Counted from the first letter of the stretch, positions 1-8,563 are shown. The stretch: 57,687 bases of DNA from Cellulomonas sp. APG4 (GCF_009996735.1 NZ_JAACYI010000023.1:1-57687), one strand, 5' to 3'. Numbers and translations: made by a program. The notes: generated by a model not told the origin, from the sequence alone.

Positions 1-2
1 TC

Positions 3-75
3 GCGCACCGGATCGACGCCGACGAGCGCGTGCGCGAGATCCTCAAGATCGCGAGCGAGCGGCGGGTGCCCCCCC
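3..75 (+). other. Fragment resembling the substrate-binding domain of RlmB (TrmH family)
   Basis: Read in the frame starting at base 3, the first ~70 bases encode [20 protein letters not shown]. This closely resembles the N-terminal domain of actinobacterial 23S rRNA (guanosine-2'-O)-methyltransferase RlmB, from memory of the family pattern 'RID(A/S)D(E/D)RVRE.LK.A..R..P'. The likeness stops at about base 75, inside a perfect hairpin, and the frame then becomes nonsense antisense to infB. rlmB is not normally next to infB, so this is probably an assembly chimera at a contig end or a rearrangement scar. No start codon or complete domain is present. Confidence 0.45.
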
Positions 76-363
76 TCGGGGGCACCCAACCCGAGCGCGG
101 CCGGCGCACGGGCGGCCCGGGCCACCACAGCGGCGGGGCGCGGGGGCCGCCGGCTTGCGTGCCGCGGGCTTCTTCGCGGGCGCAGCGGGCGCGGGACCGG
201 CCGAGCCGGCCGGGTAGGCGTCACGCAGCCTGCGCACCACCGGGGGCTCGATGGTCGATGAAGCCGACCGGACGAACTCACCCATCTCGTTGAGCTTGGC
301 CATGAGGGCCTTGCTCTCGACCCCGAGCTCCTTCGCGAGCTCGTAGACGCGGACCTTTGCCAC
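43..363 (-). CDS. infB: Translation initiation factor IF-2, N-terminal fragment
   Basis: The first ~45 residues, starting [20 protein letters not shown] (GTG start), are the conserved IF-2 N-terminal subdomain, followed by an Ala/Pro/Lys-rich linker ([17 protein letters not shown]). Full actinobacterial IF-2 is ~900-1000 residues with a GTPase core; only 106 codons are open here before a TGA at 43-45. Past residue ~75 the sequence turns into Cys/Gly/Arg-rich text unlike an IF-2 linker, and the stop lies in the foreign rlmB-like segment. The gene is therefore truncated by the chimeric edge rather than naturally short. AGGAG lies 4 nt before the GTG. It follows nusA and ylxR on the same strand, the standard order. 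IF-2 delivers fMet-tRNA to the 30S subunit. Confidence 0.8.
   Translation of the reverse strand: MAKVRVYELAKELGVESKALMAKLNEMGEFVRSASSTIEPPVVRRLRDAYPAGSAGPAPAAPAKKPAARKPAAPAPRRCGGPGRPCAGRARVGCPRGGAPAARSRS
64..87. repeat. Perfect 10-bp inverted repeat at the rlmB-like/infB join
   Basis: GGGTGCCCCC at 64-73 and GGGGGCACCC at 78-87 are exact inverted copies separated by 4 nt. The palindrome sits where the rlmB-like reading frame ends and infB-derived sequence begins. Fold-back palindromes at the join of unrelated genes are typical of chimeric reads, but a natural hairpin cannot be excluded. Confidence 0.6.
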
Positions 364-419
364 AACTCTCCTGTCTCGGCCCGCCCCGGACAGGGAGGAC
401 CGTCGTTAGTGCCGGGTAC

Positions 420-866
420 TCATCGCTGGGTACTCATCGGGTGCCCATCGGCTTCCAACCCGCTTTCCTTCTCGACGGACGACGGACGTGCGTCGCCGGA
501 CCGGCCGGCGACCTCCTGCTCGAGCGCCGCACGCAGCGACGCGGTGTCGAGCGGACCCCTGCGCAGTGCACGCGGGAGCGCCCGACGCCTCTCGGCGAGA
601 TCGAGACATCTCAGGTCGGCGTGCACCCAGGCACCCCGACCGGGGAGCGAGCGTTCCCGGTCGACCACCGCGAGGAAGTCCTCGCCGCGCTCGACCGCGA
701 CCACCCGGATCAGGACGGATCGCTGGCCTCGTGCTCGGCACCCCACGCAGGTGCGCACCGGACCCTGTGGCCCAGCCGCATCCGGGGCGACCTCATGGCC
801 GTCCACGACACGCTCAGGGAGCCGGACCCGGGGTCCAGCCTCGAAGAGTCTAGCGCCCCGGCTCAC
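420..866 (-). CDS. ylxR: YlxR (DUF448) family nucleic-acid-binding protein
   Basis: The YlxR signature is clear: [19 protein letters not shown] in the middle and [13 protein letters not shown] after it. Family members are ~90 aa RNA-binding proteins between nusA and infB; a Bacillus homologue (RnpM) binds RNase P RNA. This ORF is 148 aa, so the first ~38 residues may be untranslated or lineage-specific. The chosen GTG at 864-866 overlaps the nusA TGA as GTGA, which argues for coupling. A later GTG (804-806) is possible, and a TAGACT hexamer on this strand at 849-854 could be an internal promoter. The position in rimP-nusA-ylxR-infB supports a role in translation or RNA metabolism. Confidence 0.85.
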   Translation of the reverse strand: MSRGARLFEAGPRVRLPERVVDGHEVAPDAAGPQGPVRTCVGCRARGQRSVLIRVVAVERGEDFLAVVDRERSLPGRGAWVHADLRCLDLAERRRALPRALRRGPLDTASLRAALEQEVAGRSGDARPSSVEKESGLEADGHPMSTQR

Positions 867-1954
867 GAACCGTGACCCGAGGCCCCGTCGTCGGCGGGTC
901 CCGTGCCCTCGTCGGCGGCCTCGGCGTCGGCGTCAGGCGACCCCGCCGGCGCATCGTCCGCGACCTCCGTGTCGGGGCGGATGTCGATCCGCCACCCGGT
1001 CAGCTTGGCGGCGAGACGCGCGTTCTGCCCCTCCTTGCCGATGGCGAGCGACAGCTGGTAGTCCGGCACGACGACACGCGCGGCCCGCTGCTCGGCGTCG
1101 ACGACGGTCACCGACGTCACGCGCGCAGGCGACAACGCGTTGGCGACCAGCTCGGCCGGGTCGTCGCTGTGGTCGACGATGTCGATCTTCTCGCCGTGCA
1201 GCTCGGCCATCACCGCCCTGACGCGCGAGCCCATCGGACCGATGCAGGCCCCCTTGGCGTTGAGGCCCGCGACCGACGTGCGGACCGCGATCTTCGTGCG
1301 GTGGCCGGCCTCGCGCGCGATCGCCGTGATCTCGACCGAGCCGTCGGCCACCTCGGGCACCTCGAGCGCGAAGAGCTTGCGCACGAGGCCCGGGTGCGTG
1401 CGCGAGAGCGTGATCGACGGGCCCTTGGGTCCGCGCGACACGTCGAGCACGTACGCGCGCAGACGCTCGCCGTGGACGTACCGCTCGGTCGGCACCTGCT
1501 CGTGCGCGGGGAGCACGGCCTCCGTGCCGCGGACGGCGACGAGCACCGTGCGCGGGTCGCGGCCCTGCTGGATCACCCCGGCGAGCACCTCGCCCTCGGA
1601 GCCACGGAAGCTCCCGAGCACCTGCTCGTCCTCGGCGTCGCGCAACCTCTGCACGATGACCTGTCGCGCCGTCGAGGTCGCGACACGGCCGAAGCCCTCA
1701 GGGGTGTGGTCGAACTCCGGACCGGGCTCCGGTGCGACGACGGCGTCACCGTCGTCAGCAGCCGCCACGGGCTCGCGTGCCCAGACGGTCACGTGGCCGG
1801 TGCGACGGTCGACCTCGACCCGCGCGTCGGCGTAGGCGCCCGGTGTGCGGTGGTACGCGGACAGCAGGGCCTGCTCGATCGCCTCGACCAGGGTGTCGAG
1901 GCTGAGGTCGCGCTCGTGCTCGACCAGCCGCAGGGCGGTCATGTCGATGTCCAT
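863..1954 (-). CDS. nusA: Transcription termination/antitermination factor NusA
   Basis: At 363 aa this is a typical actinobacterial NusA without the C-terminal acidic repeats of enterobacteria. An N-terminal RNA-polymerase-binding domain (to ~residue 125) is followed by an S1 domain ([14 protein letters not shown]...), then KH1 ([11 protein letters not shown]...[13 protein letters not shown]) and KH2 ([20 protein letters not shown]). An acidic Ala/Asp tail ends the protein. NusA binds RNA polymerase and nascent RNA and tunes pausing, termination and antitermination. Its ATG shares one base with the rimP stop (TGATG) and its stop overlaps ylxR (GTGA). The first of two nearby Met codons (residues 1 and 5) is used. 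Confidence 0.97.
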   Translation of the reverse strand: MDIDMTALRLVEHERDLSLDTLVEAIEQALLSAYHRTPGAYADARVEVDRRTGHVTVWAREPVAAADDGDAVVAPEPGPEFDHTPEGFGRVATSTARQVIVQRLRDAEDEQVLGSFRGSEGEVLAGVIQQGRDPRTVLVAVRGTEAVLPAHEQVPTERYVHGERLRAYVLDVSRGPKGPSITLSRTHPGLVRKLFALEVPEVADGSVEITAIAREAGHRTKIAVRTSVAGLNAKGACIGPMGSRVRAVMAELHGEKIDIVDHSDDPAELVANALSPARVTSVTVVDAEQRAARVVVPDYQLSLAIGKEGQNARLAAKLTGWRIDIRPDTEVADDAPAGSPDADAEAADEGTGPADDGASGHGS

Positions 1955-2454
1955 CAGGCCTCCTCGGTCTCGTCGAGCCCGGTCTCGTCGCCGCGGCGCA
2001 GCTCGACCTCGACCCTGCCACGCGAGACGCGCGACGGCTCGATCTCGACCTCGCCGTCGTCGGTCACGAGCACGTACGCGGACGCGTCGGCCTCGGCGAG
2101 ACGGCCCCGGACGGACGAACCGTCGGTCAGCTCGAGCGTGACGAGACGGGTGCGTGCACGCCGGAAGTGCCGGGGCTCGGTGAGCGGTCGATCCGTCCCC
2201 GGGGTCGAGACCTCGAGGACGTAGGCACCGCGCACCGGGTCGGCGGCGTCCATCGCCGCGGAGATCTCGCGCGACACCTCACCCACCGTGTCGAGGTCGA
2301 GGCTGCCGACGGCGTCCTCGTCGAGGTCAAGGACCACGCGCACCACGGTGCGGCGGCCCGCCGGGGCGACGACGACGTCCTCGAGGTACAACCCGCTCGC
2401 GCCGACGACCGGCTGCACCACCTCGCGTACCCGTTCCACCTGGCTCGCGGCCAT
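1954..2454 (-). CDS. rimP: Ribosome maturation factor RimP
   Basis: This 166-residue protein has the RimP pattern: an N-terminal domain with [16 protein letters not shown] and [17 protein letters not shown], the core [14 protein letters not shown]...[14 protein letters not shown], and a C-terminal SH3-like barrel. RimP assists 30S subunit maturation. The open frame extends far upstream through antisense sequence, but the ATG at 2452-2454 starts the homologous region and has GGGAGG about 9 nt upstream. It heads the rimP-nusA-ylxR-infB operon and is divergent from the lipoprotein gene at 2569, so the 114-bp gap should hold both promoters. Confidence 0.95.
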   Translation of the reverse strand: MAASQVERVREVVQPVVGASGLYLEDVVVAPAGRRTVVRVVLDLDEDAVGSLDLDTVGEVSREISAAMDAADPVRGAYVLEVSTPGTDRPLTEPRHFRRARTRLVTLELTDGSSVRGRLAEADASAYVLVTDDGEVEIEPSRVSRGRVEVELRRGDETGLDETEEA

Positions 2455-2555
2455 GCTGTTCAGCCTCCCGTGGGTCGTGGCGGGCCACCCGACGTGGATA
2501 CGACCCTCTGGACTTGTCCGGCCCAGCCTAACGACTCGGCGGACCGACGGCGTGG

Positions 2556-2561
2556 CAGGAT
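2556..2561 (+). promoter_or_regulatory. -10-like hexamer, leaderless start of the lipoprotein gene
   Basis: CAGGAT ends 7 nt before the ATG at 2569, and no Shine-Dalgarno sequence is visible. The flank GTGGCAGGAT is identical to that before the gene at 25740. The spacing would put the transcript start at the start codon. Confidence 0.45.
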
Positions 2562-2568
2562 CGTCGCG

Positions 2569-3594
2569 ATGCCCTCCCCCAGCCCAGCCGCCGACGAGCG
2601 CGCCCGCGGGCGCGCTCGCGCGCACCGTCGCGGGCGTGCGGCGGTGCTCGCGGCCCTCGCGACGGTGGGCCTGGCGGCGTGCGGGCTGCGGCTCGAGACC
2701 CCGCCGCCGACCGCTCCCGAGCCCGACGCGGTCGAGACGATCCGGCAGCGCGCCACCGCTGACGCCCTGACGCTCGCGGTCCTCGCCGAGCACGCAGCCG
2801 ACCCCGCGGTCCCGAGCGCCACACGCGTCGCCGAGGTCGCGTCCCTGCACGCCGAGGCCCTCGGCGGGCCCTACACGTGGCAGCCACCCGAGCCTTCCCC
2901 CGCCGTCACCGCGACGCCCGCCGACGACGAGGCGGCGGCGGCTCAGGACGTCGGCCCGGAGCGACTCGTGCAGGCGCTCGAGGAGACCGCCGCGAGTGCG
3001 CGCGCCGACGCGGCGGCGGTGGACGACCCCGGGATGGCACGCCTGCTGGGCTCCGTCTCCGCGAGCCGCCTGCTGCTCGCCGACGCCGTGCGTCGCGAGA
3101 GCGGACAGGACGCGGCCGATCCGCCCGAGCCGTTCGCCCCGCCCGAGGACCTCCCTGACGGCCTCACCGGGTCGGCCGTCACGGCGCTCGTGCAGTCCGA
3201 GGACGCGCTCGGGCTCGCCTGGGAGGTCGTCGCGGCCCGCACCCCGGTCGACGCGCGGGCACCCGCGGCCGGCCGCGCTGAGGCGCACCGCGGGCGCGCG
3301 CTCCACTGGGCCGAGGCCGCCGATCTCGTGGGTACCGGACTCGACCCCCGGCGCGCCGCCTACGACCTTCCCGCGTCCCTCCTGTCGACCACGGACCCGG
3401 CTGCGCTCGAGGGCGAGGTCACCGCGCTCGAGCGCGACCTGGCGACGTCGTACGCCTCGCTCGTCGACACCGCGGCCCCCGAGCAGCGCGCGCCGCTCCT
3501 GGACGGGCTCCTCGACGCCGCGCGGGCCGGGTGGCCCGCGGGCGCGCTCCTGCCGGCGTTCCCGGGCATGCCGGAGCAGGAGCCGACGGACTGA
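2569..3594 (+). CDS. DUF4439-like (ferritin-like) lipoprotein
   Basis: This 341-residue protein starts with an Arg-rich n-region, a short hydrophobic stretch and a lipobox (VGLAACGL, Cys ~36), so it should be a lipid-anchored extracytoplasmic protein. The rest is alanine/glutamate-rich helix. Its second half, with TALVQSEDALGLAWEVVAAR and repeated Glu/His helices, resembles the ferritin-like DUF4439 domain often found opposite rimP in Actinobacteria. That assignment is from pattern memory, and function is unknown. No metal-binding EXXH pair is obvious. It is a single gene between the divergent rimP and convergent proS. Confidence 0.7.
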   Translation: MPSPSPAADERARGRARAHRRGRAAVLAALATVGLAACGLRLETPPPTAPEPDAVETIRQRATADALTLAVLAEHAADPAVPSATRVAEVASLHAEALGGPYTWQPPEPSPAVTATPADDEAAAAQDVGPERLVQALEETAASARADAAAVDDPGMARLLGSVSASRLLLADAVRRESGQDAADPPEPFAPPEDLPDGLTGSAVTALVQSEDALGLAWEVVAARTPVDARAPAAGRAEAHRGRALHWAEAADLVGTGLDPRRAAYDLPASLLSTTDPAALEGEVTALERDLATSYASLVDTAAPEQRAPLLDGLLDAARAGWPAGALLPAFPGMPEQEPTD

Positions 3595-3605
3595 CGCCCG
3601 GGCAT

Positions 3606-3644
3606 CGGCGCCCCTGGACGCCCTCTGGGCAGGTCGGGGCGCCG
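3606..3644. terminator. Hairpin between convergent lipoprotein and proS genes
   Basis: CGGCGCCCC (3606-3614) pairs with GGGGCGCCG (3636-3644) across a 21-nt loop in the 65-bp gap between two converging genes. It may act as a bidirectional terminator. There is no U tract. Confidence 0.4.
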
Positions 3645-3659
3645 GTCCCGGGACGCGAC

Positions 3660-5450
3660 TCAGGCGAGCAGGCCTCGGACGAGCTCCTCGACGTGGCGCG
3701 ACGCGTCGGCGACCGGCACCTGCTCGGCGTCGGGCTGTCCCGGCACCCCCGAGCGGCGACGGACCTCGACGACGCCCTCGGCGAGCCCGCGACCGACGAT
3801 CACGATCACCGGCGCCCCGAGCAGGTCGGCGTCGGCGAACTTGACGCCGGGCGAGACCTTGGGGCGGTCGTCGTAGAGCACCTCGACGCCGCGGGCGTCG
3901 AGGGTGGTCGCGAGGGTCTGCGCCGCCTCGAACACCGCAGGGTCCTTCCCCGTCGCGACCACGTGGACGTGCACGGGCGCGACCTGGGCGGGCCACGCGA
4001 GGCCGGCGTCGTCGTGATGGGTCTCGGCGAGAGCCGCGACCGCACGCGAGATGCCCACGCCGTACGAGCCCATCGTCACGGTCACGGCCTTGCCGTTCTC
4101 GTTGAGCACCTGCAGGCCGAGGGCGTCGGCGTACTTGCGGCCGAGGGCGAAGATGTGGCCGATCTCGATGCCTCGGGCGAGCTCGAGAGGACCCGATCCG
4201 TCGGGTGCGGGGTCCCCCGCGCGCACCTCCGCGGCCTCGACCGTCCCGTCGGCGACGAAGTCGCGCCCGGCGACCAGGTCGAACACGTGCCTCCCCTCGA
4301 CGTCGGCGCCGGTGATCCACCGCGTACCGGGCACGACGCGCGGGTCGAGCAGGTACCGCACCGCGTCCTCGCGCCCGGTGTTCTCGCGCCCGAGGACGCC
4401 CGGACCGATGTAGCCCTTGACGAGCTCGGGGTGACGCGCGAAGTCGGCGTCACCCGCGGCCTCGACGGTCGCGGGCGCGACGGCGGCCTCGAGGCGCTTG
4501 AGGTCGACCTCCCGGTCCCCCGGGACGCCGACGACGACGACCTCGCGCGTGCCGTCGGGGTGGCCGAGCGCGACGACGACGTTCTTGAGCGTGTCCGCGG
4601 CGGTCCAGGGCCGGTCCACGCGCGAGAAGCGCTCGTTCGCGAGCGCGACGAGCGAGTCGATCGTCGGCGTGTCCGGGGTGTCCTCGACGTGGGCGGCGGG
4701 CGCGTCCTCGTACGGGAGCGGATCGGGGACGGGCGTCGTGACCGCCTCGACGTTCGCCGCGTAGCCCCCCGCGGACCGCACGAACGTGTCCTCGCCGATG
4801 GGCGTCGGCATCAGGAACTCCTCCGAGCGCGAGCCCCCCATCGCGCCCGACGTCGCCGCGACCACCACGAACTCGAGCCCGAGCCGCGTGAAGATCCGCT
4901 GGTACGCCTCGCGCTGGAGGGCGTAGGACGCGTCGAGGCCGGCGTCGTCGACGTCGAACGAGTAGGCGTCCTTCATCACGAACTCGCGCCCGCGCAACAG
5001 GCCGGCGCGGGGCCGGGCCTCGTCGCGGTACTTGGTCTGGATCTGGTAGAGCGCGAGGGGCAGGTCCTTGTACGACGAGTACAGGTCCTTGACCAGGAGG
5101 GTGAACATCTCCTCGTGGGTGGGAGCGAGGAGGTAGTCGGCCTCCTTGCGGTCCTTGAGGCGGAAGAGGTTGGGCCCGTACTCCTCCCATCGTCCCGTCG
5201 CCTCGTAGGGTTCCTTGGGGAGCAGCGCCGGGAAGTGCACCTCCTGCGCGCCGATCGCGGCCATCTCCTCACGCACCACCTGCTCGACCTTCGCGAGCAC
5301 CCGTAGCCCGAGCGGGAGCCAGGTGTACACGCCGGGCGCCGCCCGCCGGATGTAGCCCGCACGCACCAGCAGCCGGTGGGAGGGCACCTCGGCGTCCGCC
5401 GGGTCCTCCCGGAGCGTGCGCACGAACAGGGACGACATCCGCAGGAGCAT
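3660..5450 (-). CDS. proS: Prolyl-tRNA synthetase (bacterial type, with editing domain)
   Basis: This 596-residue class II synthetase charges tRNA-Pro. Motif 2 is in [19 protein letters not shown] and motif 3 in [14 protein letters not shown]. Between them (roughly residues 230-400) is the INS domain of bacterial ProRS, which hydrolyses mischarged Ala-tRNA-Pro. The C-terminal anticodon-binding domain carries VEVLYDDR...[16 protein letters not shown]. The first ATG (5448-5450) is used, with TAGGCT 6 nt upstream and no Shine-Dalgarno; the Met at residue 5 is the alternative. It is divergent from the glycosylase gene at 5539 across 88 bp. Confidence 0.97.
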   Translation of the reverse strand: MLLRMSSLFVRTLREDPADAEVPSHRLLVRAGYIRRAAPGVYTWLPLGLRVLAKVEQVVREEMAAIGAQEVHFPALLPKEPYEATGRWEEYGPNLFRLKDRKEADYLLAPTHEEMFTLLVKDLYSSYKDLPLALYQIQTKYRDEARPRAGLLRGREFVMKDAYSFDVDDAGLDASYALQREAYQRIFTRLGLEFVVVAATSGAMGGSRSEEFLMPTPIGEDTFVRSAGGYAANVEAVTTPVPDPLPYEDAPAAHVEDTPDTPTIDSLVALANERFSRVDRPWTAADTLKNVVVALGHPDGTREVVVVGVPGDREVDLKRLEAAVAPATVEAAGDADFARHPELVKGYIGPGVLGRENTGREDAVRYLLDPRVVPGTRWITGADVEGRHVFDLVAGRDFVADGTVEAAEVRAGDPAPDGSGPLELARGIEIGHIFALGRKYADALGLQVLNENGKAVTVTMGSYGVGISRAVAALAETHHDDAGLAWPAQVAPVHVHVVATGKDPAVFEAAQTLATTLDARGVEVLYDDRPKVSPGVKFADADLLGAPVIVIVGRGLAEGVVEVRRRSGVPGQPDAEQVPVADASRHVEELVRGLLA

Positions 5451-5456
5451 GGCGGC

Positions 5457-5462
5457 AGCCTA
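5457..5462 (-). promoter_or_regulatory. -10-like hexamer, leaderless start of proS
   Basis: On the minus strand TAGGCT (TANNNT) lies exactly 6 nt before the proS ATG, leaving no room for a 5' UTR or ribosome-binding site. The pattern is shared with other lead genes in the window. Confidence 0.5.
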
Positions 5463-5526
5463 GTGGTGCCGGGACCCGGTCCCCGCCGCGCACGCGCCAC
5501 CGCTTCCACCGCGGGCCCGGCTGGGC

Positions 5527-5532
5527 CACGAT
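5527..5532 (+). promoter_or_regulatory. -10-like hexamer, leaderless start of the Fpg/Nei gene
   Basis: CACGAT lies 6 nt before the GTG at 5539, with no Shine-Dalgarno sequence. Confidence 0.45.
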
Positions 5533-5538
5533 GGTCAG

Positions 5539-6402
5539 GTGCCCGAGCTGCCCGAGGTCGAGTCCCTCGCCCGCTTCCTCACCGAGCGCGCGGGCGGACA
5601 CACCGTCGCCGCCGTGCAGGTCGGGGCGATCAGCGCCCTCAAGACCTTCGCACCGCCCCCGGACGCGCTCGTCGGGAAGGTGGTCCACGACGTGCGGCGC
5701 CACGGCAAGTGGCTCGACCTCGCGACCGAGGACGGCCCCCACCTCGTGCTGCACCTCGCCCGGGCGGGGTGGCTGCGGTGGTCCGAGCAGCTGCCGACGA
5801 CGCCCGTACGTCCCGGGAAGTCGCCGCTCGCCCTGCGGTTGCGGCTCGACGACGGCGCAGGCTTCGACCTGACGGAGGCGGGCACCCGCAAGCGTCTCGC
5901 CATCCACGTGGTGGACGACCCGACGCAGGTCGAGCTGGTGTCCTCGCTCGGCGTGGACCCGCTCGGCGAGGAGTTCACGGTCGACCGGCTCGCCGAGCTC
6001 GCGGCGGCGCGGAACCAGCAGGTCAAGGGCCTGCTTCGGGACCAGCGCCAGATCGCGGGCATCGGCAACGCCTACTCGGACGAGATCCTGCACGCGGCGC
6101 ACATGAGCCCGTTCGCGCTGAGCCGCTCGCTCACGCGCGACCAGCTGGAGCGCCTGCACGCCGTCGTGCGCGAGGTCCTCACGGACGCGCTCGCGACGTC
6201 GTCGGGGCGCCCGGCCGCCGAGCTCAAGGACGCGAAGCGCCGCGGGATGCGGGTGCACGGCCGTACCGGCGAGGCGTGCCCGGTGTGCGGCGACGTCGTG
6301 CGCGAGGTGTCGTTCGCCGACCGCTCGCTGCAGTACTGCGCGACCTGCCAGACGGGCGGCACCCCGCTCGCCGATCGCCGCCTCTCCCGCCTCCTCCGCT
6401 GA
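5539..6402 (+). CDS. Formamidopyrimidine/endonuclease VIII-type DNA glycosylase
   Basis: After removal of the initiator Met the protein begins PELPEVESLARFL, giving the Pro nucleophile and adjacent Glu of the Fpg/Nei family. The GTG at 5539 is forced by that N terminus. A catalytic-type Lys lies in RRHGKWLD. Near the middle are the helix-two-turn-helix residues (KGLLRDQRQIAGIGNAYSDEIL). The C terminus has a complete zinc finger, Cys247-X2-Cys250 and Cys267-X2-Cys270. At 287 aa it is normal in length. It excises oxidised bases and nicks the backbone. Whether it prefers 8-oxoG (Fpg) or pyrimidines (Nei) cannot be decided here; many actinobacteria have several paralogues. Confidence 0.92.
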   Translation: MPELPEVESLARFLTERAGGHTVAAVQVGAISALKTFAPPPDALVGKVVHDVRRHGKWLDLATEDGPHLVLHLARAGWLRWSEQLPTTPVRPGKSPLALRLRLDDGAGFDLTEAGTRKRLAIHVVDDPTQVELVSSLGVDPLGEEFTVDRLAELAAARNQQVKGLLRDQRQIAGIGNAYSDEILHAAHMSPFALSRSLTRDQLERLHAVVREVLTDALATSSGRPAAELKDAKRRGMRVHGRTGEACPVCGDVVREVSFADRSLQYCATCQTGGTPLADRRLSRLLR

Positions 6403-6418
6403 CCCCCTCCCGGCACCC

Positions 6419-6492
6419 AAACGTTCGGGTGCGCACCTGTGTGCAGGTGCGCAGGTTCAGGGCCCGCCCACGTGCGCGGGGGTTCGCATCCG
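6419..6492 (+). repeat. Left 74-bp inverted repeat flanking the AbiEi-like gene
   Basis: The repeat starts AAACGTTCGGGTGCG and ends GGGTTCGCATCCG. Its inverted partner is at 7538-7611: by hand alignment 54 of 74 positions match without gaps, with the ends highly conserved and the central 21 nt diverged. The left copy contains its own hairpin, GCGCACCTG/CAGGTGCGC with a 4-nt loop. It lies 17 nt after the glycosylase stop and just past the 3' end of the AbiEi-like gene. Confidence 0.7.
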
Positions 6493-6498
6493 CGAGGT

Positions 6499-7452
6499 TC
6501 ATCGTCCGACGACGGGCCGCCCACCCGTGAGGGCGGCCCGCAGCCGCGAGATCCATGCCGTCGGAACCCGCAGGTCGTCGGTGGTCCACCGGACCACGGC
6601 GAGCCCGAGCGCGCGCAGCCGGTCCTCACGGAGCTTCTCGCGCCAGAGCACGTCCTCCGGTGCACGACCCGACGGGTTGCTGCGCCCGTACTTGACCCGC
6701 CCGTCGAACTCCCCGACGACCCCGTGCTCGGGCCAGAGGAAGTCGACGCGGCCCACGTCGCCCTCGGCGTCCCGCAGCGTCACCTGGCGCTCGGCCCGTG
6801 GGATGCCGAACGCGTGCAGGACGACGGCGCTGCGGGACTCGCCCGGGCTCTCGGCACCAGGGGCGGCCAGCTCCGCGCACACCCGCGCCCGCGCGACCCC
6901 GCCGAGGCCCCGCATGGTCGCCACGACGTCGACGAGCTCCTGCGTCGTGGCGATCCCCCGGGTGATCGCGGCCTCGGCGATGATGACGCCTGCGGTGAGC
7001 GAGTCGAGCCGAGCGGCGTCCAGGGCCGCACGGGCGGCGTTCGCGACACGCACGGCGTCGACGTCGAGGAGCTGGGACGCGGGCGGCATCGCCGTCGTGC
7101 GCACGGCGCTGCGTCGTGAGGCGCCACCTCGGTGGTCGAGCCCGACGTGCACCATGCTCGGGGCGTAGAGCGGCAGGCCGTGCACGGCCGCCGCCGCGCT
7201 GCCGAGCACGACGCGCGAGGGATCGAGCCTGCGGAGCGCGCGCACCGCCGCACGGAAGCGGTCGTCGTCGTCCTCGGCGGCCGCGGGCAGACGGTAGACA
7301 CCGTGCTGGACCCGCGCGAGCACCCGTGCCCGCATGAGGGCCCCGATCTCACGACCGCTCAGGCCCAGCGCGTCGAGGTGCGCCCGCAGCACGAACCCGC
7401 CGTTGCTCGTGGCGAGGGCCACGACGTCGTCGAACCTGCCAGGGACCGCCAT
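6499..7452 (-). CDS. AbiEi-like protein with DUF559/Vsr-type nuclease-fold C terminus
   Basis: This 317-residue protein has an N-terminal winged-helix region like AbiEi antitoxins (GGFVLRAHLDALGLSGREIG, then HGVYRLP) and a C-terminal domain resembling DUF559/Vsr endonucleases. The latter carries VDFLWPEHGVVGEFDG, a Tyr-rich KYGR segment, REKLREDRLRALG and a final VVRWTTDDL strand; the Asp and Glu-X-Asp-Gly residues are those expected of a PD-(D/E)xK-like site. No AbiEii nucleotidyltransferase toxin lies beside it, so it is not a standard type IV toxin-antitoxin pair. Similar orphans are common in actinobacteria and their role is unsettled. It is bracketed by 74-bp inverted repeats. No clear ribosome-binding site precedes the ATG. 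Confidence 0.75.
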   Translation of the reverse strand: MAVPGRFDDVVALATSNGGFVLRAHLDALGLSGREIGALMRARVLARVQHGVYRLPAAAEDDDDRFRAAVRALRRLDPSRVVLGSAAAAVHGLPLYAPSMVHVGLDHRGGASRRSAVRTTAMPPASQLLDVDAVRVANAARAALDAARLDSLTAGVIIAEAAITRGIATTQELVDVVATMRGLGGVARARVCAELAAPGAESPGESRSAVVLHAFGIPRAERQVTLRDAEGDVGRVDFLWPEHGVVGEFDGRVKYGRSNPSGRAPEDVLWREKLREDRLRALGLAVVRWTTDDLRVPTAWISRLRAALTGGRPVVGR

Positions 7453-7537
7453 GCCGACGAGGTTCGGGCCCGACGGCGATCGGGGGCCGGCAGGACCCTC
7501 GCACCTGGGGAAGGACGCGCGGCACCCGGTCGGTGGA

Positions 7538-7611
7538 CGGGTGCGAACCCGTGCGCGCTTGGGCGGGTCCTGACATCGCCCACACGCGTCGACGTTCGCA
7601 CTCGAACGTTT
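7538..7611 (-). repeat. Right 74-bp inverted repeat flanking the AbiEi-like gene
   Basis: On the minus strand it starts AAACGTTCGAGTGCG and ends GGGTTCGCACCCG, matching the left copy at 6419-6492 in inverse orientation. It sits 86 bp upstream of the AbiEi-like start codon and 28 bp beyond the GNAT gene's 3' end, so promoter elements of the AbiEi-like gene may lie in it or just inside it. Confidence 0.7.
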
Positions 7612-7638
7612 GGTCGGGGCGTGGGGGTGGGTGGGGGG

Positions 7639-8511
7639 CTAGAAGAGGATGGTGGCGTAGGTGCCGACCTGGCGGAAGCCGACCCGGCGGTAGGCCGCGA
7701 GCGCACGCGTGTTGTAGTGGTTCACGTAGAGCGAGACCACGGGCGCGACGGTTGCGAGGGTCTGCGCCACGACGGCGGCCATGCCGTGCGCGGCGAGGCC
7801 CCTCCCGCGACGTCCGGGCGGCACCCACACGCCCTGGACCTGCGCGACGGCCCGGGTCACCGCACCGAGCTCGGCCTTGAACACGACCTCCGGACCGGTG
7901 CGGCCCGCATCCGTCCGCACGAACGAGCGTCCCGCCTCGACGAGGGCCCGCACGCGCGCCTCGTACGCACCCGGGCTACCGGTCAGCGGCGAGTAGCCGA
8001 CCTCCTCGACGAACATCTGCACGCACGCGGGCATGAGGACGTCGAGCTCGTCGAGCCGGCTGCGCCGGACCAACGGGTCGGGCTCGACGGCGGGCGCCTG
8101 GTCGAGGACCAGGGACGGCTGGTCCGCACGGATCTCGCGCGGGGTCCCCCACCGCGGCTCGAGGCGCTCCCACAGCCCCAGGACGGCCCACGCGTCGCCC
8201 ACGATCGACGAGCACCGCCGGCCCTGACGCAACGCCGCGTCGGCGAAGGCGTCGAGGGCCTCCTCGTCGCCACGCGTCACCACCGGGACGAGGTTCGCCC
8301 CGGCCCAGCAGACGGCGTCGAGGCGACCGTCACGCTGGACGCCCCAGACCGACGACCCACCCGAGCGCGTGCCACCGTCGACCCACGCCTCGATGCGCGC
8401 GGCGGCCAGCACCGATCCCACCGCGTCACGGTCGCAGACCCGAGCCGCCTCGTCGAGATCGACGTCGGTGACGACCTTCCGTGCGGCGCCGAGGGTGCGC
8501 CAGCGTGCCAT
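7639..8511 (-). CDS. GNAT family N-acetyltransferase with N-terminal DUF4081-like region
   Basis: The C-terminal ~150 residues form a GNAT fold: VQGVWVPPGRRGRGLAAHGM is the acetyl-CoA-binding Q/R-X-X-G-X-G/A loop, and VSLYVNHYNTRALAAYRRVG is the classic motif B end. The N-terminal half resembles DUF4081, which often precedes this domain in the actinobacterial gene downstream of ispG. The substrate is unknown. The ATG at 8509-8511 (MARWRTLG) is preferred because CACAAT lies exactly 6 nt upstream; an ATG 18 nt further out (8529) would add MVHNRP. It lies 52 bp downstream of ispG. Confidence 0.85.
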   Translation of the reverse strand: MARWRTLGAARKVVTDVDLDEAARVCDRDAVGSVLAAARIEAWVDGGTRSGGSSVWGVQRDGRLDAVCWAGANLVPVVTRGDEEALDAFADAALRQGRRCSSIVGDAWAVLGLWERLEPRWGTPREIRADQPSLVLDQAPAVEPDPLVRRSRLDELDVLMPACVQMFVEEVGYSPLTGSPGAYEARVRALVEAGRSFVRTDAGRTGPEVVFKAELGAVTRAVAQVQGVWVPPGRRGRGLAAHGMAAVVAQTLATVAPVVSLYVNHYNTRALAAYRRVGFRQVGTYATILF

Positions 8512-8517
8512 GGGCCG

Positions 8518-8523
8518 ATTGTG
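8518..8523 (-). promoter_or_regulatory. -10-like hexamer, leaderless start of the GNAT gene
   Basis: CACAAT on the minus strand is 6 nt from the ATG at 8511. It supports the shorter start and suggests the gene is not only read through from ispG. Confidence 0.4.
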
Positions 8524-8563
8524 CACCATGGCCCGCGCCCGGCGCCCGCGCCGCGTCCGGGCC

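Noticed and set aside
1954-4320. A 788-codon open frame on the minus strand ending at rimP
   Set aside because: Only the last ~166 codons match a known family (RimP). The upstream part is antisense to the lipoprotein gene and to proS, with Arg-rich composition typical of shadow frames in GC-rich DNA.
6499-7452. Complete type IV toxin-antitoxin (AbiEi/AbiEii) locus
   Set aside because: No nucleotidyltransferase toxin lies on either side; neighbours are a glycosylase and a GNAT enzyme.
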